A stretch of DNA of 64,000 nucleotides, from the NCBI RefSeq assembly GCF_030718205.1, contig NZ_JAUZQF010000003.1, positions 124,001 to 188,000 of the forward strand. Reading direction: 5' to 3'. Position numbers and translations under genes: made by a program. Below are positions 36,792 to 45,041 of this stretch, piece by piece. Each line of letters opens with the position of its first letter. Position 1 is the first letter of the stretch. Source of the DNA: Nonomuraea turcica (GTDB lineage: Bacteria; Actinomycetota; Actinomycetes; Streptosporangiales; Streptosporangiaceae). A model generated the notes under the pieces. It did no database searches. It was given only the letters and a program-made list of their open reading frames with translations, and had not been told where the DNA came from.

Positions 36792-37541
36792 TCACGCCAT
36801 CCACAGGCTGACGGCCAGGCCGAGGCCGGCCACGGCGATCGCGAAGCGCAGCGGGCGCTCCGGCAGCCGCCGCACGACCTTCGGCCCGAGCCAGCTGCCC
36901 ACCAGGCACCCGCACGACAGCGCGCCGGCGGCCAGCCAGTGAACCGGGGCCAGGAAGGCGTACGCGACGGCGGCCGTGATGTTGGCCGCGCCGGTGGCCA
37001 TGTTCTTGACCGCGTTGGTGACCGGCAGCGGCTCGGTGACGCTGGCGCAAAGCACGGCCAGCATGATGACGCCGGAGGCCGCGCCGAAGTAGCCGCCGTA
37101 CACGCCGACCAGCGCCACCGCCACGGCCAGCGGCAGGAAGGACGCGGTCTTGGGCGCCCGCGCGTCGGCCAGACGCCGCAGCGGGTCCCTGGCCAGCAGC
37201 AGCACAGAGCCGAACGCGATGAGCAACGGCGCGGCGAGCTCGAACGCCTTGGCCGGGGTGGCCAGCAGCAGCCAGGCCCCGGCCGTGCCGCCCACCGCGG
37301 CCACCGCGACCAGCTTGGCGACGCGCCGGCCGTGGCCGCGCAGCTCCTGGCGGGAGCCCGCGGCGGTGCCGACGGTGGTGGAGAACATCGCCACGGTGTT
37401 GGTGACGTTGGCGACGACAGGCGGCAGGCCGAAGGCGAGCAGCGCCGGATAGCTGACGAGGGAGGCGAGCCCGCCGATGGAGCCCGCCAGGCCCGAGCCC
37501 AGCCCCGCTGCGACCAGCAGGGCCACGGAGAGAAGATCCAA
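36792..37541 (-). CDS. TauE/SafE family sulfite/organic-acid exporter-like protein
   Basis: 249 aa, about eight membrane segments in two related halves (LGSGLAGSIGGLASLVSYPAL near the start; YGGYFGAASGVIMLA in the middle), the TauE/SafE fold. Family members export sulfite or organic sulfonates and acids. It begins at TTG 37541, 3 nt after the IclR stop, so it is probably co-transcribed with that regulator; GTG 37526 is an alternative start. Confidence 0.85.
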   Translation of the reverse strand: MDLLSVALLVAAGLGSGLAGSIGGLASLVSYPALLAFGLPPVVANVTNTVAMFSTTVGTAAGSRQELRGHGRRVAKLVAVAAVGGTAGAWLLLATPAKAFELAAPLLIAFGSVLLLARDPLRRLADARAPKTASFLPLAVAVALVGVYGGYFGAASGVIMLAVLCASVTEPLPVTNAVKNMATGAANITAAVAYAFLAPVHWLAAGALSCGCLVGSWLGPKVVRRLPERPLRFAIAVAGLGLAVSLWMA

Positions 37542-37544
37542 CCG

Positions 37545-38339
37545 TCAGACCCACCCGGGTGCGGACAGATCGACCGGCGCCATGCGCTCGATCGCCAGCC
37601 TGACCTTCCCCATCGCCTCGACGATCTCCTGCTCCCGCTCGTCGGTCAGGCTGGCGATGGGCACCGAGCAGCTGATCGCGTCGGTCGCGGGGGAGTGGTA
37701 GCGCAGCGCGAAGCCGAAGCATTTCACGCCGACGTAGTTTTCCTCGTTGTCGATGGCGTAGCCGCGCTCGCGGGTCAGCTCCAGGTCGCGCCGCAGGGCG
37801 TCCTGGTCCACGAGGGTGTTGGGGGTCAGCGGCACGATCGGCTGCGGGATCGGCACCTCGTGCGGGGTGCCGATGCGCTCGGCCAGCAGCGACTTGCCCA
37901 TGGCGGTGCTGAAGGCGGGCAGCCGGCGGCCCACGCGGCTGAAAGGGCGCACGTAGCGGCTCGACTCCTTGGTGGCCAGGTAGACGATGTAGGTGCGGTC
38001 GAGGCGGCCGAAGTGGATGGTCTCGTCCAGCTGGGCGCTGAGGTCGTTGATGTGCGGCTGCGCGATGCGCAGGTAGGGGTCGGTGTCGAGGTAAGTGGTG
38101 CCGGCCAGCAGGGCGCGGATGCCGATGCTGTAGAGGCTGCCCGTCTCGTCGGTGCGCACCCAGCCGTGCTCCACGAGGGTGCGGATCAGGGCGTACAGGC
38201 TGCTGCGGGGGGCTCCCAGGGCCTCGCTCAGCTCACGCAGACGGGCGGGGCGGTTTTGGCGGGAGGCCAGGAGTTCGAGGAGTTCGATGGTCCTCGCCGC
38301 GGACTTGACGCTACGCACCCCGCTCTCGGGATGGGTCAT
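37545..38339 (-). CDS. IclR family regulator of the glucarate operon
   Basis: 264 aa: winged helix (RLRELSEALGAPRSSLYALI, about residues 33-52) and the IclR effector domain. It is divergent from the dehydratase/TTT operon, a standard layout for sugar-acid regulators (KdgR-like), and probably responds to a glucarate-pathway intermediate. It shares a transcript with the TauE-like gene. Confidence 0.9.
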   Translation of the reverse strand: MTHPESGVRSVKSAARTIELLELLASRQNRPARLRELSEALGAPRSSLYALIRTLVEHGWVRTDETGSLYSIGIRALLAGTTYLDTDPYLRIAQPHINDLSAQLDETIHFGRLDRTYIVYLATKESSRYVRPFSRVGRRLPAFSTAMGKSLLAERIGTPHEVPIPQPIVPLTPNTLVDQDALRRDLELTRERGYAIDNEENYVGVKCFGFALRYHSPATDAISCSVPIASLTDEREQEIVEAMGKVRLAIERMAPVDLSAPGWV

Positions 38340-38376
38340 TGCACCTCACAGGAGTCTGCGCGCCTCGGTCAAAGTG

Positions 38377-38405
38377 TTGACACATTACCAAAATGGAGCT
38401 TAACT
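38377..38405 (+). promoter_or_regulatory. Promoter of the glucarate operon
   Basis: TTGACA (38377-38382), 17-nt spacer, TTAACT (38400-38405). Transcription would begin near 38412, after the in-frame ATG at 38393, which excludes that ATG as the start. The -35 region sits in GTGTTGACAC, a near-palindrome that could be an operator. Confidence 0.6.
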
Positions 38406-38443
38406 GCCAGCCACATGCTCAGCAATCTACATATGGAGACAGC

Positions 38444-39385
38444 TTGCCTGCCACGTATACGAGCGAGGAGATATCCGAACGGCTGCGCCGGGGGATGGAC
38501 ACAGGCGTGCTGTCGTTCCCGCTGACTGCCTTCGACCCCGACGGGCGCGTCGATCTGGACGGCTTCCGCGCGCATCTGCGCACGCAGATCGGGGCCGGTC
38601 CCGGCGCGCTGTTCCCGTGCTGCGGCACCGGTGAGTTCTTCTCGCTCGCCGAGGACGAGTACGCGAGTTTGATCAAGACTGCCGTCGAGGAGGCGGGCGG
38701 CGCGGTGCCGGTGGTCGCGGGCGTGGGCTACGGCTGGGCCCAGGCCGCCAGGTTCGCCGCCGCCGCCGAGCGGGCCGGGGCCGACGCCCTGCTCCTGCTG
38801 CCGCCGTACCTGGCCGAGACCCCGCAGCGGGGACTGGTCGAGCACGTGCGCCGCGTCGCCGCGAGCACCGCGCTGCCGATCATCGTCTACCAGCGCGCCC
38901 AGGTCAGGATCGACGTCGCCACCGTGCCCGCCCTCGCCGAGATCCCGAACGTGATCGGCGTCAAGGACGGCCACTCCGACCTCGACCGGCTGCAGCGCAT
39001 CAAGCTCGCCGCCCCCAGTGAGTGGCTGTTCTTCAACGGCGCGGCTACCGCCGAGATGCAGGCACGCGCCTACCGCAGCATCGGCGTGCCGGCCTACTCC
39101 TCGGCGGTGCACGCCTTCGCCCCCGAGATCGCCGGCGCCTTCTTCCGGGCGTTCCACGCCGGTGACGACGCGCGGGTGGACCGGCTGCTCAAGGAGTTCT
39201 ACGTCCCGCTGGTAGAGCTGCGCGACCAGGGCAGTGGTTACGCGGTCTCCCTGGTCAAGGCAGGGGCCCGGCTGCGTGGCGCGAACGTCGGCTCGGTACG
39301 CGCCCCGCTGACCGACCCCACGCCTGAGCACCTGCGGACCCTGGAAGGCCTGCTGAGCACCGGACTCGCCCTCGCCGCCGCCTAG
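38444..39385 (+). CDS. 5-dehydro-4-deoxyglucarate dehydratase (DHDPS family)
   Basis: 313 aa from TTG 38444, which follows GGAGA and lies after the predicted transcript start. The DapA-type TIM barrel has the Schiff-base Lys in VIGVKDGHSD, the catalytic Tyr in IIVYQRAQV, and the opening LSFPLTAFDPDGRVD typical of this enzyme. It dehydrates and decarboxylates 5-dehydro-4-deoxy-D-glucarate to 2,5-dioxopentanoate. It is followed by glucarate dehydratase, the preceding step of the same pathway. Confidence 0.88.
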   Translation: MPATYTSEEISERLRRGMDTGVLSFPLTAFDPDGRVDLDGFRAHLRTQIGAGPGALFPCCGTGEFFSLAEDEYASLIKTAVEEAGGAVPVVAGVGYGWAQAARFAAAAERAGADALLLLPPYLAETPQRGLVEHVRRVAASTALPIIVYQRAQVRIDVATVPALAEIPNVIGVKDGHSDLDRLQRIKLAAPSEWLFFNGAATAEMQARAYRSIGVPAYSSAVHAFAPEIAGAFFRAFHAGDDARVDRLLKEFYVPLVELRDQGSGYAVSLVKAGARLRGANVGSVRAPLTDPTPEHLRTLEGLLSTGLALAAA

Positions 39386-39398
39386 AAGGAATCCCCAC

Positions 39399-40676
39399 AT
39401 GTCACGAATCATCCGGGCGACCGTCACGCCCATCCTGATCAGCGACCCGCCGCTGCTCAACGTGCTCGGCGTGCACCAGCCGTACACGCCGCGCACGATC
39501 ATCGAGATCGAGACCGACGACGGCGTCACCGGCATCGGCGAGACCTACGGCGACACCGACTACCTGGACGTGGCCCGCAAGCTCGCCGAGGTCCTCCCCG
39601 GCCGCGACCTGACCGCCGTGAACGGCCTGTACACCCTGGCGTCCGCCGCGCTGACCGGGGCCGCGGACAACGTCAAGGAGTTCGACCCGGCCGGCCTGCG
39701 CGGCACCCGCAACAACGAGAAGTTGATCCGCAGCGTGGTGTCCGCCTTCGAGGTGGCCTCGCTCGACGCGCTCGGCAAGACGACCGGGCTGCCGGTGCAC
39801 TGCCTGCTCGGCGGCAAGGTACGCGACCGCGTCGACTACAGCGGCTACCTGTTCTACCGCTGGGCCGAGCACCCCGACGGCGAGGCCCCCGACGACTGGG
39901 GCTCCGCCCTCGACCCCGACGGTGTCGTCCGGCAGGCCCAGCGCTTCGCCGACGACTACGGCTTCACCTCCTTCAAGCTCAAGGGCGGCGTGTTCGAGCC
40001 CGAGCAGGAGATCGCCGCCATCAAGGCGCTGGCCAAGGCGTTCCCCGGCTACCCGCTGCGGCTGGACCCCAACGGCGGCTGGTCGGTCGAGGCCAGCGTG
40101 CGCGTTGCCGAGGAAGTCGGCGACCTGCTGGAGTACATGGAGGACCCGACCGCGGGCGTGGACGGCATGGCCGAGGTACGCAAGCGCACCGGCGCGGTGC
40201 TGGCCACCAACATGTGCGTCACCACGTTCGCCGAGGTGCCGGAGGCGTTCGCCAAGGACGCCGTCCAGGTCGTGCTGTCGGACCACCACTACTGGGGCGG
40301 CCTGCAGGCCACCCGTGAGCTGGCGGCGCTGTGCCGCACGTACGGCGTGGGCCTGTCCATGCACTCCAACACCCACCTCGGAATCAGCCTGGCGGCGATG
40401 ACCCACGTCGCCAGCGTCATCCCCCAGCTGAGCTACGCCTGCGACAGCCACCGGCCCTGGCAGACCGAGGACGTCATCACCGAGCCGCACCGCTTCACCG
40501 GCGGCGCGATCGAGGTGAGCGACGCCCCCGGCCTCGGTGTCGAGCTCGACAGGGACGCGCTGGCCGCGCTGCACGAGCGCTGGCTCGCCCGCCCCGACAT
40601 GCGTGACCGCGACGACGTCGCCGCCATGCGCAAGGTCCACCCCGACTGGATCCAGCCCGCACTCCCCCGCTGGTGA
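39399..40676 (+). CDS. gudD: Glucarate dehydratase (enolase superfamily)
   Basis: 425 aa. Enolase-superfamily barrel with the catalytic KxK (SFKLKGG), metal ligands in RLDPNGGW and YMEDPTAG, and the His-containing SMHSNTHLGISLAAM segment characteristic of glucarate dehydratases. It removes water from D-glucarate (or a stereoisomer) to give 5-dehydro-4-deoxyglucarate, which the preceding gene product uses. Confidence 0.9.
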   Translation: MSRIIRATVTPILISDPPLLNVLGVHQPYTPRTIIEIETDDGVTGIGETYGDTDYLDVARKLAEVLPGRDLTAVNGLYTLASAALTGAADNVKEFDPAGLRGTRNNEKLIRSVVSAFEVASLDALGKTTGLPVHCLLGGKVRDRVDYSGYLFYRWAEHPDGEAPDDWGSALDPDGVVRQAQRFADDYGFTSFKLKGGVFEPEQEIAAIKALAKAFPGYPLRLDPNGGWSVEASVRVAEEVGDLLEYMEDPTAGVDGMAEVRKRTGAVLATNMCVTTFAEVPEAFAKDAVQVVLSDHHYWGGLQATRELAALCRTYGVGLSMHSNTHLGISLAAMTHVASVIPQLSYACDSHRPWQTEDVITEPHRFTGGAIEVSDAPGLGVELDRDALAALHERWLARPDMRDRDDVAAMRKVHPDWIQPALPRW

Positions 40677-40692
40677 CAACGAAAGAAGAATC

Positions 40693-41679
40693 ATGAGAAT
40701 CGGAGTACTCCTGGCCGCCGTCGCGCTGGCCGCCTCCGCCTGCTCCGTGCAGGGCGGCAGCGGTGACAAGAGCGCCGCCGCGTCCGGCTACCCCAACAAG
40801 CCCGTCGAGTTCACCGTTCCGACGGACCCGGGCGGCAGCACCGACCTGCTCACCCGCGCCCTCGCCAAGAGCATCGAGGAACCGCTCGGTGTCAAGGCCG
40901 TGGTCGTGAACAAGCCGGGCGCCAACGGCAAGATCGCTGGTAAGGACGTGTTCGGCAGCAAGCCGGACGGTTACCGCATCGCGGTGATGCCGCAGTCGCT
41001 CTTCGCCATCGGCCCGCTCATGCTCGACGACGCCGACCCGGTCAAGCTCACCGACATGACCTTCATCAAGGGCCTGGCGGTCGAGGACTACGTCCTGGTC
41101 GTGCCCGCCGATTCCAAGTACAAGACGCTGAAGGACCTGGTCGAGGCCTCCAGCGTCAAGTACGGCACCACCGGCCCCGGCACCGGCAGCCAGCTGTCGC
41201 AGACCCTGCTGTTCGGCCTGGCCAAGACGGACGCCGCCCCGGTGCCCTTCGACGGCGGCGCGCCGACCGTGACCGCGGTGCTCGGCGGCAAGGTCGACGC
41301 CGCGTCCGTGCAGATCGCGGAGGGCTTCAAGCATGTCCAGGCCGGCAAGATGCGGGCGCTCGCGGTCTTCGGCGACAAGCGGCACGAGGCCCTGCCGGAG
41401 GTGCCGACCGCCAAGGAGTCCGGCTACGACGTCGTGGTCGACCAGCGCAGGTTCGTCGCGGGACCGGCCGGGCTGCCCGCCGAGGTTCGTGACAAGCTGG
41501 CCGCGGCCATCGACAAGGCCATCGCCTCGCCCGAGTACGACGAGATCCTGAAGACCAACTACATCGGTCGCTGGGACGCCAACGGCGACCAGGTCGGTGC
41601 TCAGCTGAACGAGAGCCTGCAGCGCTTCGACAAGCTGGCCAAGGATCTCGGCATCGACCTGAAGGCCCAGCAGCAGTGA
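40693..41679 (+). CDS. TctC-like tripartite tricarboxylate transporter binding lipoprotein
   Basis: 328 aa. The lipoprotein signal ends in AASACSV (lipobox Cys about residue 17). The mature protein is a Bug/TctC solute-binding fold: PVEFTVPTDPGGSTDLL and VVNKPGANGKIAGKDV. It presumably binds glucarate or galactarate for TctAB. It is 16 nt after glucarate dehydratase and overlaps TctB. Confidence 0.92.
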   Translation: MRIGVLLAAVALAASACSVQGGSGDKSAAASGYPNKPVEFTVPTDPGGSTDLLTRALAKSIEEPLGVKAVVVNKPGANGKIAGKDVFGSKPDGYRIAVMPQSLFAIGPLMLDDADPVKLTDMTFIKGLAVEDYVLVVPADSKYKTLKDLVEASSVKYGTTGPGTGSQLSQTLLFGLAKTDAAPVPFDGGAPTVTAVLGGKVDAASVQIAEGFKHVQAGKMRALAVFGDKRHEALPEVPTAKESGYDVVVDQRRFVAGPAGLPAEVRDKLAAAIDKAIASPEYDEILKTNYIGRWDANGDQVGAQLNESLQRFDKLAKDLGIDLKAQQQ

Positions 41680-42122
41680 GCTACGAGCGTCGGCTGAACG
41701 TGGTGGCCGCCCTGGTGCCGCTGGTCATCGGCGTGGTGGCCGCGCTCATGTCGTGGAACCTGGGGGTCGGCAGTCTGTCGGCCCCCGGGCCCGGCATGTG
41801 GCCGCTGGTGGTCAGTGTCGCCATGGTGGTCGTCGCCGCGGTGCTCGTGCTCCAGTCGCGGCCCCGCGGCGACGAGGAACGCTTCACCAAGGACGTCGTG
41901 ACGGTCGCCATCGCGGCCGCCTCGCTGATCGCCTACGCGTTCCTGTTCGAGCTCGTCGGCTTCGAGGTGCCGACCATCGCGCTGCTCGTGCTGTGGCTCA
42001 AGGGCCTCGGCCGGGAGAGCTGGCGGGTGACCGCCGTGGTCGCGGTCGTCGCGACGGCGGCGCTCTACCTGCTGTTCATCACAGGGCTCGGGGTGTCCCT
42101 GCCCCACATCATCCAACTGTGA
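41676..42122 (+). CDS. TctB-like small membrane subunit
   Basis: 148 aa from GTG 41676 (GTGA overlap). Four membrane segments, with LGVGSLSAPGPGMWPLVV between the first two, as in TctB proteins. It is the poorly conserved small subunit of the TTT transporter. Confidence 0.88.
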   Translation: MSYERRLNVVAALVPLVIGVVAALMSWNLGVGSLSAPGPGMWPLVVSVAMVVVAAVLVLQSRPRGDEERFTKDVVTVAIAAASLIAYAFLFELVGFEVPTIALLVLWLKGLGRESWRVTAVVAVVATAALYLLFITGLGVSLPHIIQL

Positions 42123-42130
42123 GACTGGAC

Positions 42131-43639
42131 ATGGACTTCCTCTCCCCGGTGATCGACGGCTTCGGCGTGGTCTTCCAGCCGGAGAACCTCTTCTACTGCC
42201 TGCTCGGGGTCACCCTCGGCATGCTGATCGGGGTTCTGCCCGGGCTCGGGCCCGCGGCCACCATCGCGGTGCTGCTGCCGATCACGTACAACATCGAGCC
42301 GACCGCGGCCATCATCATGCTGGCCGGCATCTTCTACGGCGCCCAGTACGGCGGCACCATCACCTCGGTGCTGCTGCGCCTGCCCGGCGAGGCGTCCAGC
42401 GTGGTCACCGCCATCGACGGGCACGCGCTGGCCAAGCAGGGCCGGGCCGGCTCCGCGCTCGGCATCGCCGCCATCGGCTCCTTCATCGGCGGCACCGTCG
42501 CGATCATCGGCCTGACGTTCGTGGCGCCGCTGGTCGCCGGCTTCGCCCTGGACTTCGGGCCGTCGGAGTACACCGCGCTGGCCCTGCTCGGCATCCTGCT
42601 GATCACCACGCTCGGCACCGGTTCGCCGCTCAAGAGCATCCTCATGGCCACGGTCGGGCTGCTGCTGGCCACCGTCGGGCAGGACCCGCTGGAAGGCGTC
42701 TCCCGGCTGACCTTCGGCGTCGACCAGCTGCTTGACGGGATCGACTTCGTCATCGTCGCGATGGGCCTGTTCGGCGTCGGCGAGATCCTCTACAACCTGG
42801 AGTCGCTGCGCCGGCCCCCGGAGGCGGCCGCGCCCGTCGGCTCGGTCTACCCCTCCCGCGCCGAGCTCAGCGAGTCCAAGGGCGCGATCACCCGAGGCTC
42901 GTTCCTCGGCTTCCTGCTCGGCATCCTGCCGGGCGGCGGCGCGACCATGGCGTCCATGGTCGCCTACGCCGTGGAGAAGCGGGCCGGCAAGCAGCCGGAG
43001 AAGTTCGGCAAGGGCGCCATCCAGGGCGTGGCCGGGCCCGAGAGCGCCAACAACGCCGCCGCGACGTCGTCGTTCATCCCGCTGCTGACACTGGGCATCC
43101 CGGCGAACGCCACCATGGCGATCATGTTCGGCGCCCTGCTCATCCAGGGCATCACACCCGGCCCGGCGCTGGTGGCGGAGAAGCCCGACCTGTTCTGGGG
43201 CGTGGTCAACTCCATGTACGTCGGCAACCTGCTGCTGCTGGCCATGAGCATGCCGCTGATCGGGGTGTTCGTCCGCATCCTGCGGGTGCGGCAGGCCATC
43301 CTGGCCCCCCTGACGATCCTCGTCACCATGATCGGCGTCTACACGGTCAGGATGAGCGTCTTCGACATGTTCCTCATGGTCGGCCTCGGGGTGCTCGGCT
43401 ACCTGATGAAGAAGGCCGGCTTCGAGCCGGGGCCGCTCGTGCTCGCGTTCGTGCTCGGCAGCCTGCTGGAGTCGTCGTTCCGCCGGTCGATGCGCATCTT
43501 CGGCGGCGACGTGACCGGCTTCCTCACCCAGCCCATCACCGCCACCCTGCTCGCCGTGATCGTCCTGATCATCGTCGTGCCCCCGGTCCTGCGCCTGACC
43601 AAGCGCAAGGACTCCTCCCGAGAGAAGGTGGAAGCATGA
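42131..43639 (+). CDS. TctA-like large membrane subunit
   Basis: 502 aa with about 12 membrane segments. The signature GVLPGLGPAATIAVLLPIT and the YGGTITSVLLRLPGEASSVV and ESANNAAATSSFIPLLTLGIP segments are hallmarks of TctA. Start ATG 42131; GTG 42119 is in frame and overlaps the TctB stop (GTGA), so it may be used instead. The stop overlaps the Usp gene. Confidence 0.92.
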   Translation: MDFLSPVIDGFGVVFQPENLFYCLLGVTLGMLIGVLPGLGPAATIAVLLPITYNIEPTAAIIMLAGIFYGAQYGGTITSVLLRLPGEASSVVTAIDGHALAKQGRAGSALGIAAIGSFIGGTVAIIGLTFVAPLVAGFALDFGPSEYTALALLGILLITTLGTGSPLKSILMATVGLLLATVGQDPLEGVSRLTFGVDQLLDGIDFVIVAMGLFGVGEILYNLESLRRPPEAAAPVGSVYPSRAELSESKGAITRGSFLGFLLGILPGGGATMASMVAYAVEKRAGKQPEKFGKGAIQGVAGPESANNAAATSSFIPLLTLGIPANATMAIMFGALLIQGITPGPALVAEKPDLFWGVVNSMYVGNLLLLAMSMPLIGVFVRILRVRQAILAPLTILVTMIGVYTVRMSVFDMFLMVGLGVLGYLMKKAGFEPGPLVLAFVLGSLLESSFRRSMRIFGGDVTGFLTQPITATLLAVIVLIIVVPPVLRLTKRKDSSREKVEA

Positions 43640-44010
43640 CAGTCGTCGTCGCCGGATACGTCCCCACGGCGCTCGGCCAGGCCGTCCTCGACCAGGCCCT
43701 GGCCGAGGCCGAGCTCAGGAAGGCCCGGCTCGTGGTGGTGAACGTCTCCCGCCCCGGCTCGTACGTCGACCCCGACACCGCGGTGGTGGCCGAGCTCGAA
43801 CGCCGGGTGGGCGACGGGCACGAGGTGCGGCAGGTGCAGGACAACGACCCGGCCGCCGCGGTGCTGGATGTGGCGCAGCGGGAGTCGGCGAGCCTCGTCG
43901 TGATCGGCGTGCCGCGCCGCTCCCCGGTCGGAAAGCTCATCATGGGCAGCACGGCTCAGCGCATCCTGCTGGACTCGTCCTGCCCCGTGCTGGCGGTCAA
44001 GGAGCCCTGA
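43636..44010 (+). CDS. Universal stress protein (UspA family)
   Basis: 124 aa from ATG 43636 (ATGA overlap with TctA). A single Usp domain with the ATP-binding signature VIGVPRRSPVGKLIMGSTAQ, that is G-x2-G-x9-G-S/T-like spacing. It is the last gene of the glucarate transport operon; single-domain Usp proteins often follow TTT genes, perhaps to sense energy state. It overlaps the convergent phosphotransferase by 14 nt. Confidence 0.85.
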   Translation: MTVVVAGYVPTALGQAVLDQALAEAELRKARLVVVNVSRPGSYVDPDTAVVAELERRVGDGHEVRQVQDNDPAAAVLDVAQRESASLVVIGVPRRSPVGKLIMGSTAQRILLDSSCPVLAVKEP

Positions 44011-44974
44011 GGGCCATCTCCAGCACGTCCGCCAGCTGCCGCGGGGTCGGCAGGATCCGCAGCGCCTCGTCGATCTCGCGTTCCGCCCACGCGCGGTGGC
44101 GCGGCTCGGCGTCCGGATCGAGGGCGTGGCGTGCCTGGACCAGCAGGAAGTTGAGCCTGGAGGCGACCAGCATCGAGAAGTCCGCCGGCTGGGTGATGCG
44201 CCCAGGGCCGTCCGAGCGCACGTAGGCCTCATACATGGCGCGCATGGCGTCGAGGTCGGCGACCGAGTTGTCGCAGAACCAGTCGAACAGCGCCCGGGCC
44301 AACTCCCGGCTCGGCGCGGCGGGCCCGAGGTTGTCCCAGTCGACGACCACCAACCCATCGTCGGCGGGATCGGCCAGGACGTTCTCGGGGTGCAGGTCGC
44401 GGTGGCAGAGGATCAGGCCGGCGGGATCGGCCGGCGTGACCGCCGCACACAACTCGGGCACGATGGCCAGCCGATCGGCCAGGCCCGCCGCCCACGACGC
44501 GTCCGACGCGGACAGCTTCGCCAACTCGTGCGTGGCGGGGACTCGGTCGTACCAGGGGTCGGGTGGCCGGCCGTCCGGCTCGACGGCCATGGGCTGGGCA
44601 CACCGGTGCAGGCGCGCCAGCAGCGCACCGAGCTCTGTCGGCGTGGCGGGCGCCGTCAGCTCGACCGGCCGCAGGTCGGCCCAGTCATACAAGCGCAGCC
44701 ACGTCCCATCGGGCGTCGTGAGCAGATAGCGCCCCTCGCGGTCGGCGTGGCTGGCCGGCAGCCGCACCCCGGCCGCGGCGGCCTGCCGCGCGAACGCCAG
44801 CTCCGCGTCGATCAACGCCCGTGACGGCGGCTCGGCGAAGATCTCCTTCAGCGCGTAGCACGCCGGCCCGACCTCCAGCCGCCAGATCTGCCCCAGCGCC
44901 CCCCGCGGACCTCGGGACGCCACGACGTCCTGATCCCAGCCGAATGCTTCCCGCACGTACGCCACGAGATCCAC
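43997..44974 (-). CDS. Aminoglycoside phosphotransferase (APH)-fold kinase
   Basis: 325 aa from GTG 44974. The catalytic loop LCHRDLHPENVL and the metal-binding VVDWDNLGPA identify the APH/choline-kinase fold; the N-lobe Lys is in YALKEIFAEP. Substrates in this family range from antibiotics to sugars and homoserine, and nothing in the sequence singles out one. Confidence 0.85.
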   Translation of the reverse strand: MDLVAYVREAFGWDQDVVASRGPRGALGQIWRLEVGPACYALKEIFAEPPSRALIDAELAFARQAAAAGVRLPASHADREGRYLLTTPDGTWLRLYDWADLRPVELTAPATPTELGALLARLHRCAQPMAVEPDGRPPDPWYDRVPATHELAKLSASDASWAAGLADRLAIVPELCAAVTPADPAGLILCHRDLHPENVLADPADDGLVVVDWDNLGPAAPSRELARALFDWFCDNSVADLDAMRAMYEAYVRSDGPGRITQPADFSMLVASRLNFLLVQARHALDPDAEPRHRAWAEREIDEALRILPTPRQLADVLEMALRAP

Positions 44975-45000
44975 GCGGCTCAGTATGGGCGGTCATCTGG

Positions 45001-45041
45001 CCTGTGCGCATCGTGTTTTCGAGCCGGTCCTTGCGCACAGG
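45001..45041. repeat. 10-bp inverted repeat between FAD monooxygenase and APH genes
   Basis: CCTGTGCGCA (45001-45010) and TGCGCACAGG (45032-45041) are exact complements with a 21-nt loop. On the minus strand it begins at the base after the monooxygenase stop and ends 26 nt before the phosphotransferase start. It may be a terminator (no T-tract) or an operator. Confidence 0.6.

Noticed and set aside
38393..38443. Upstream ATG for the 5-dehydro-4-deoxyglucarate dehydratase
   Set aside because: It falls within the spacer of a near-consensus promoter, before the predicted transcript start, and has no ribosome-binding site; TTG 38444 has GGAGA.
43997..44974. Aminoglycoside resistance gene
   Set aside because: The fold is shared by many metabolic kinases and no antibiotic cluster is nearby, so resistance cannot be claimed; the same holds for 61254-62315.
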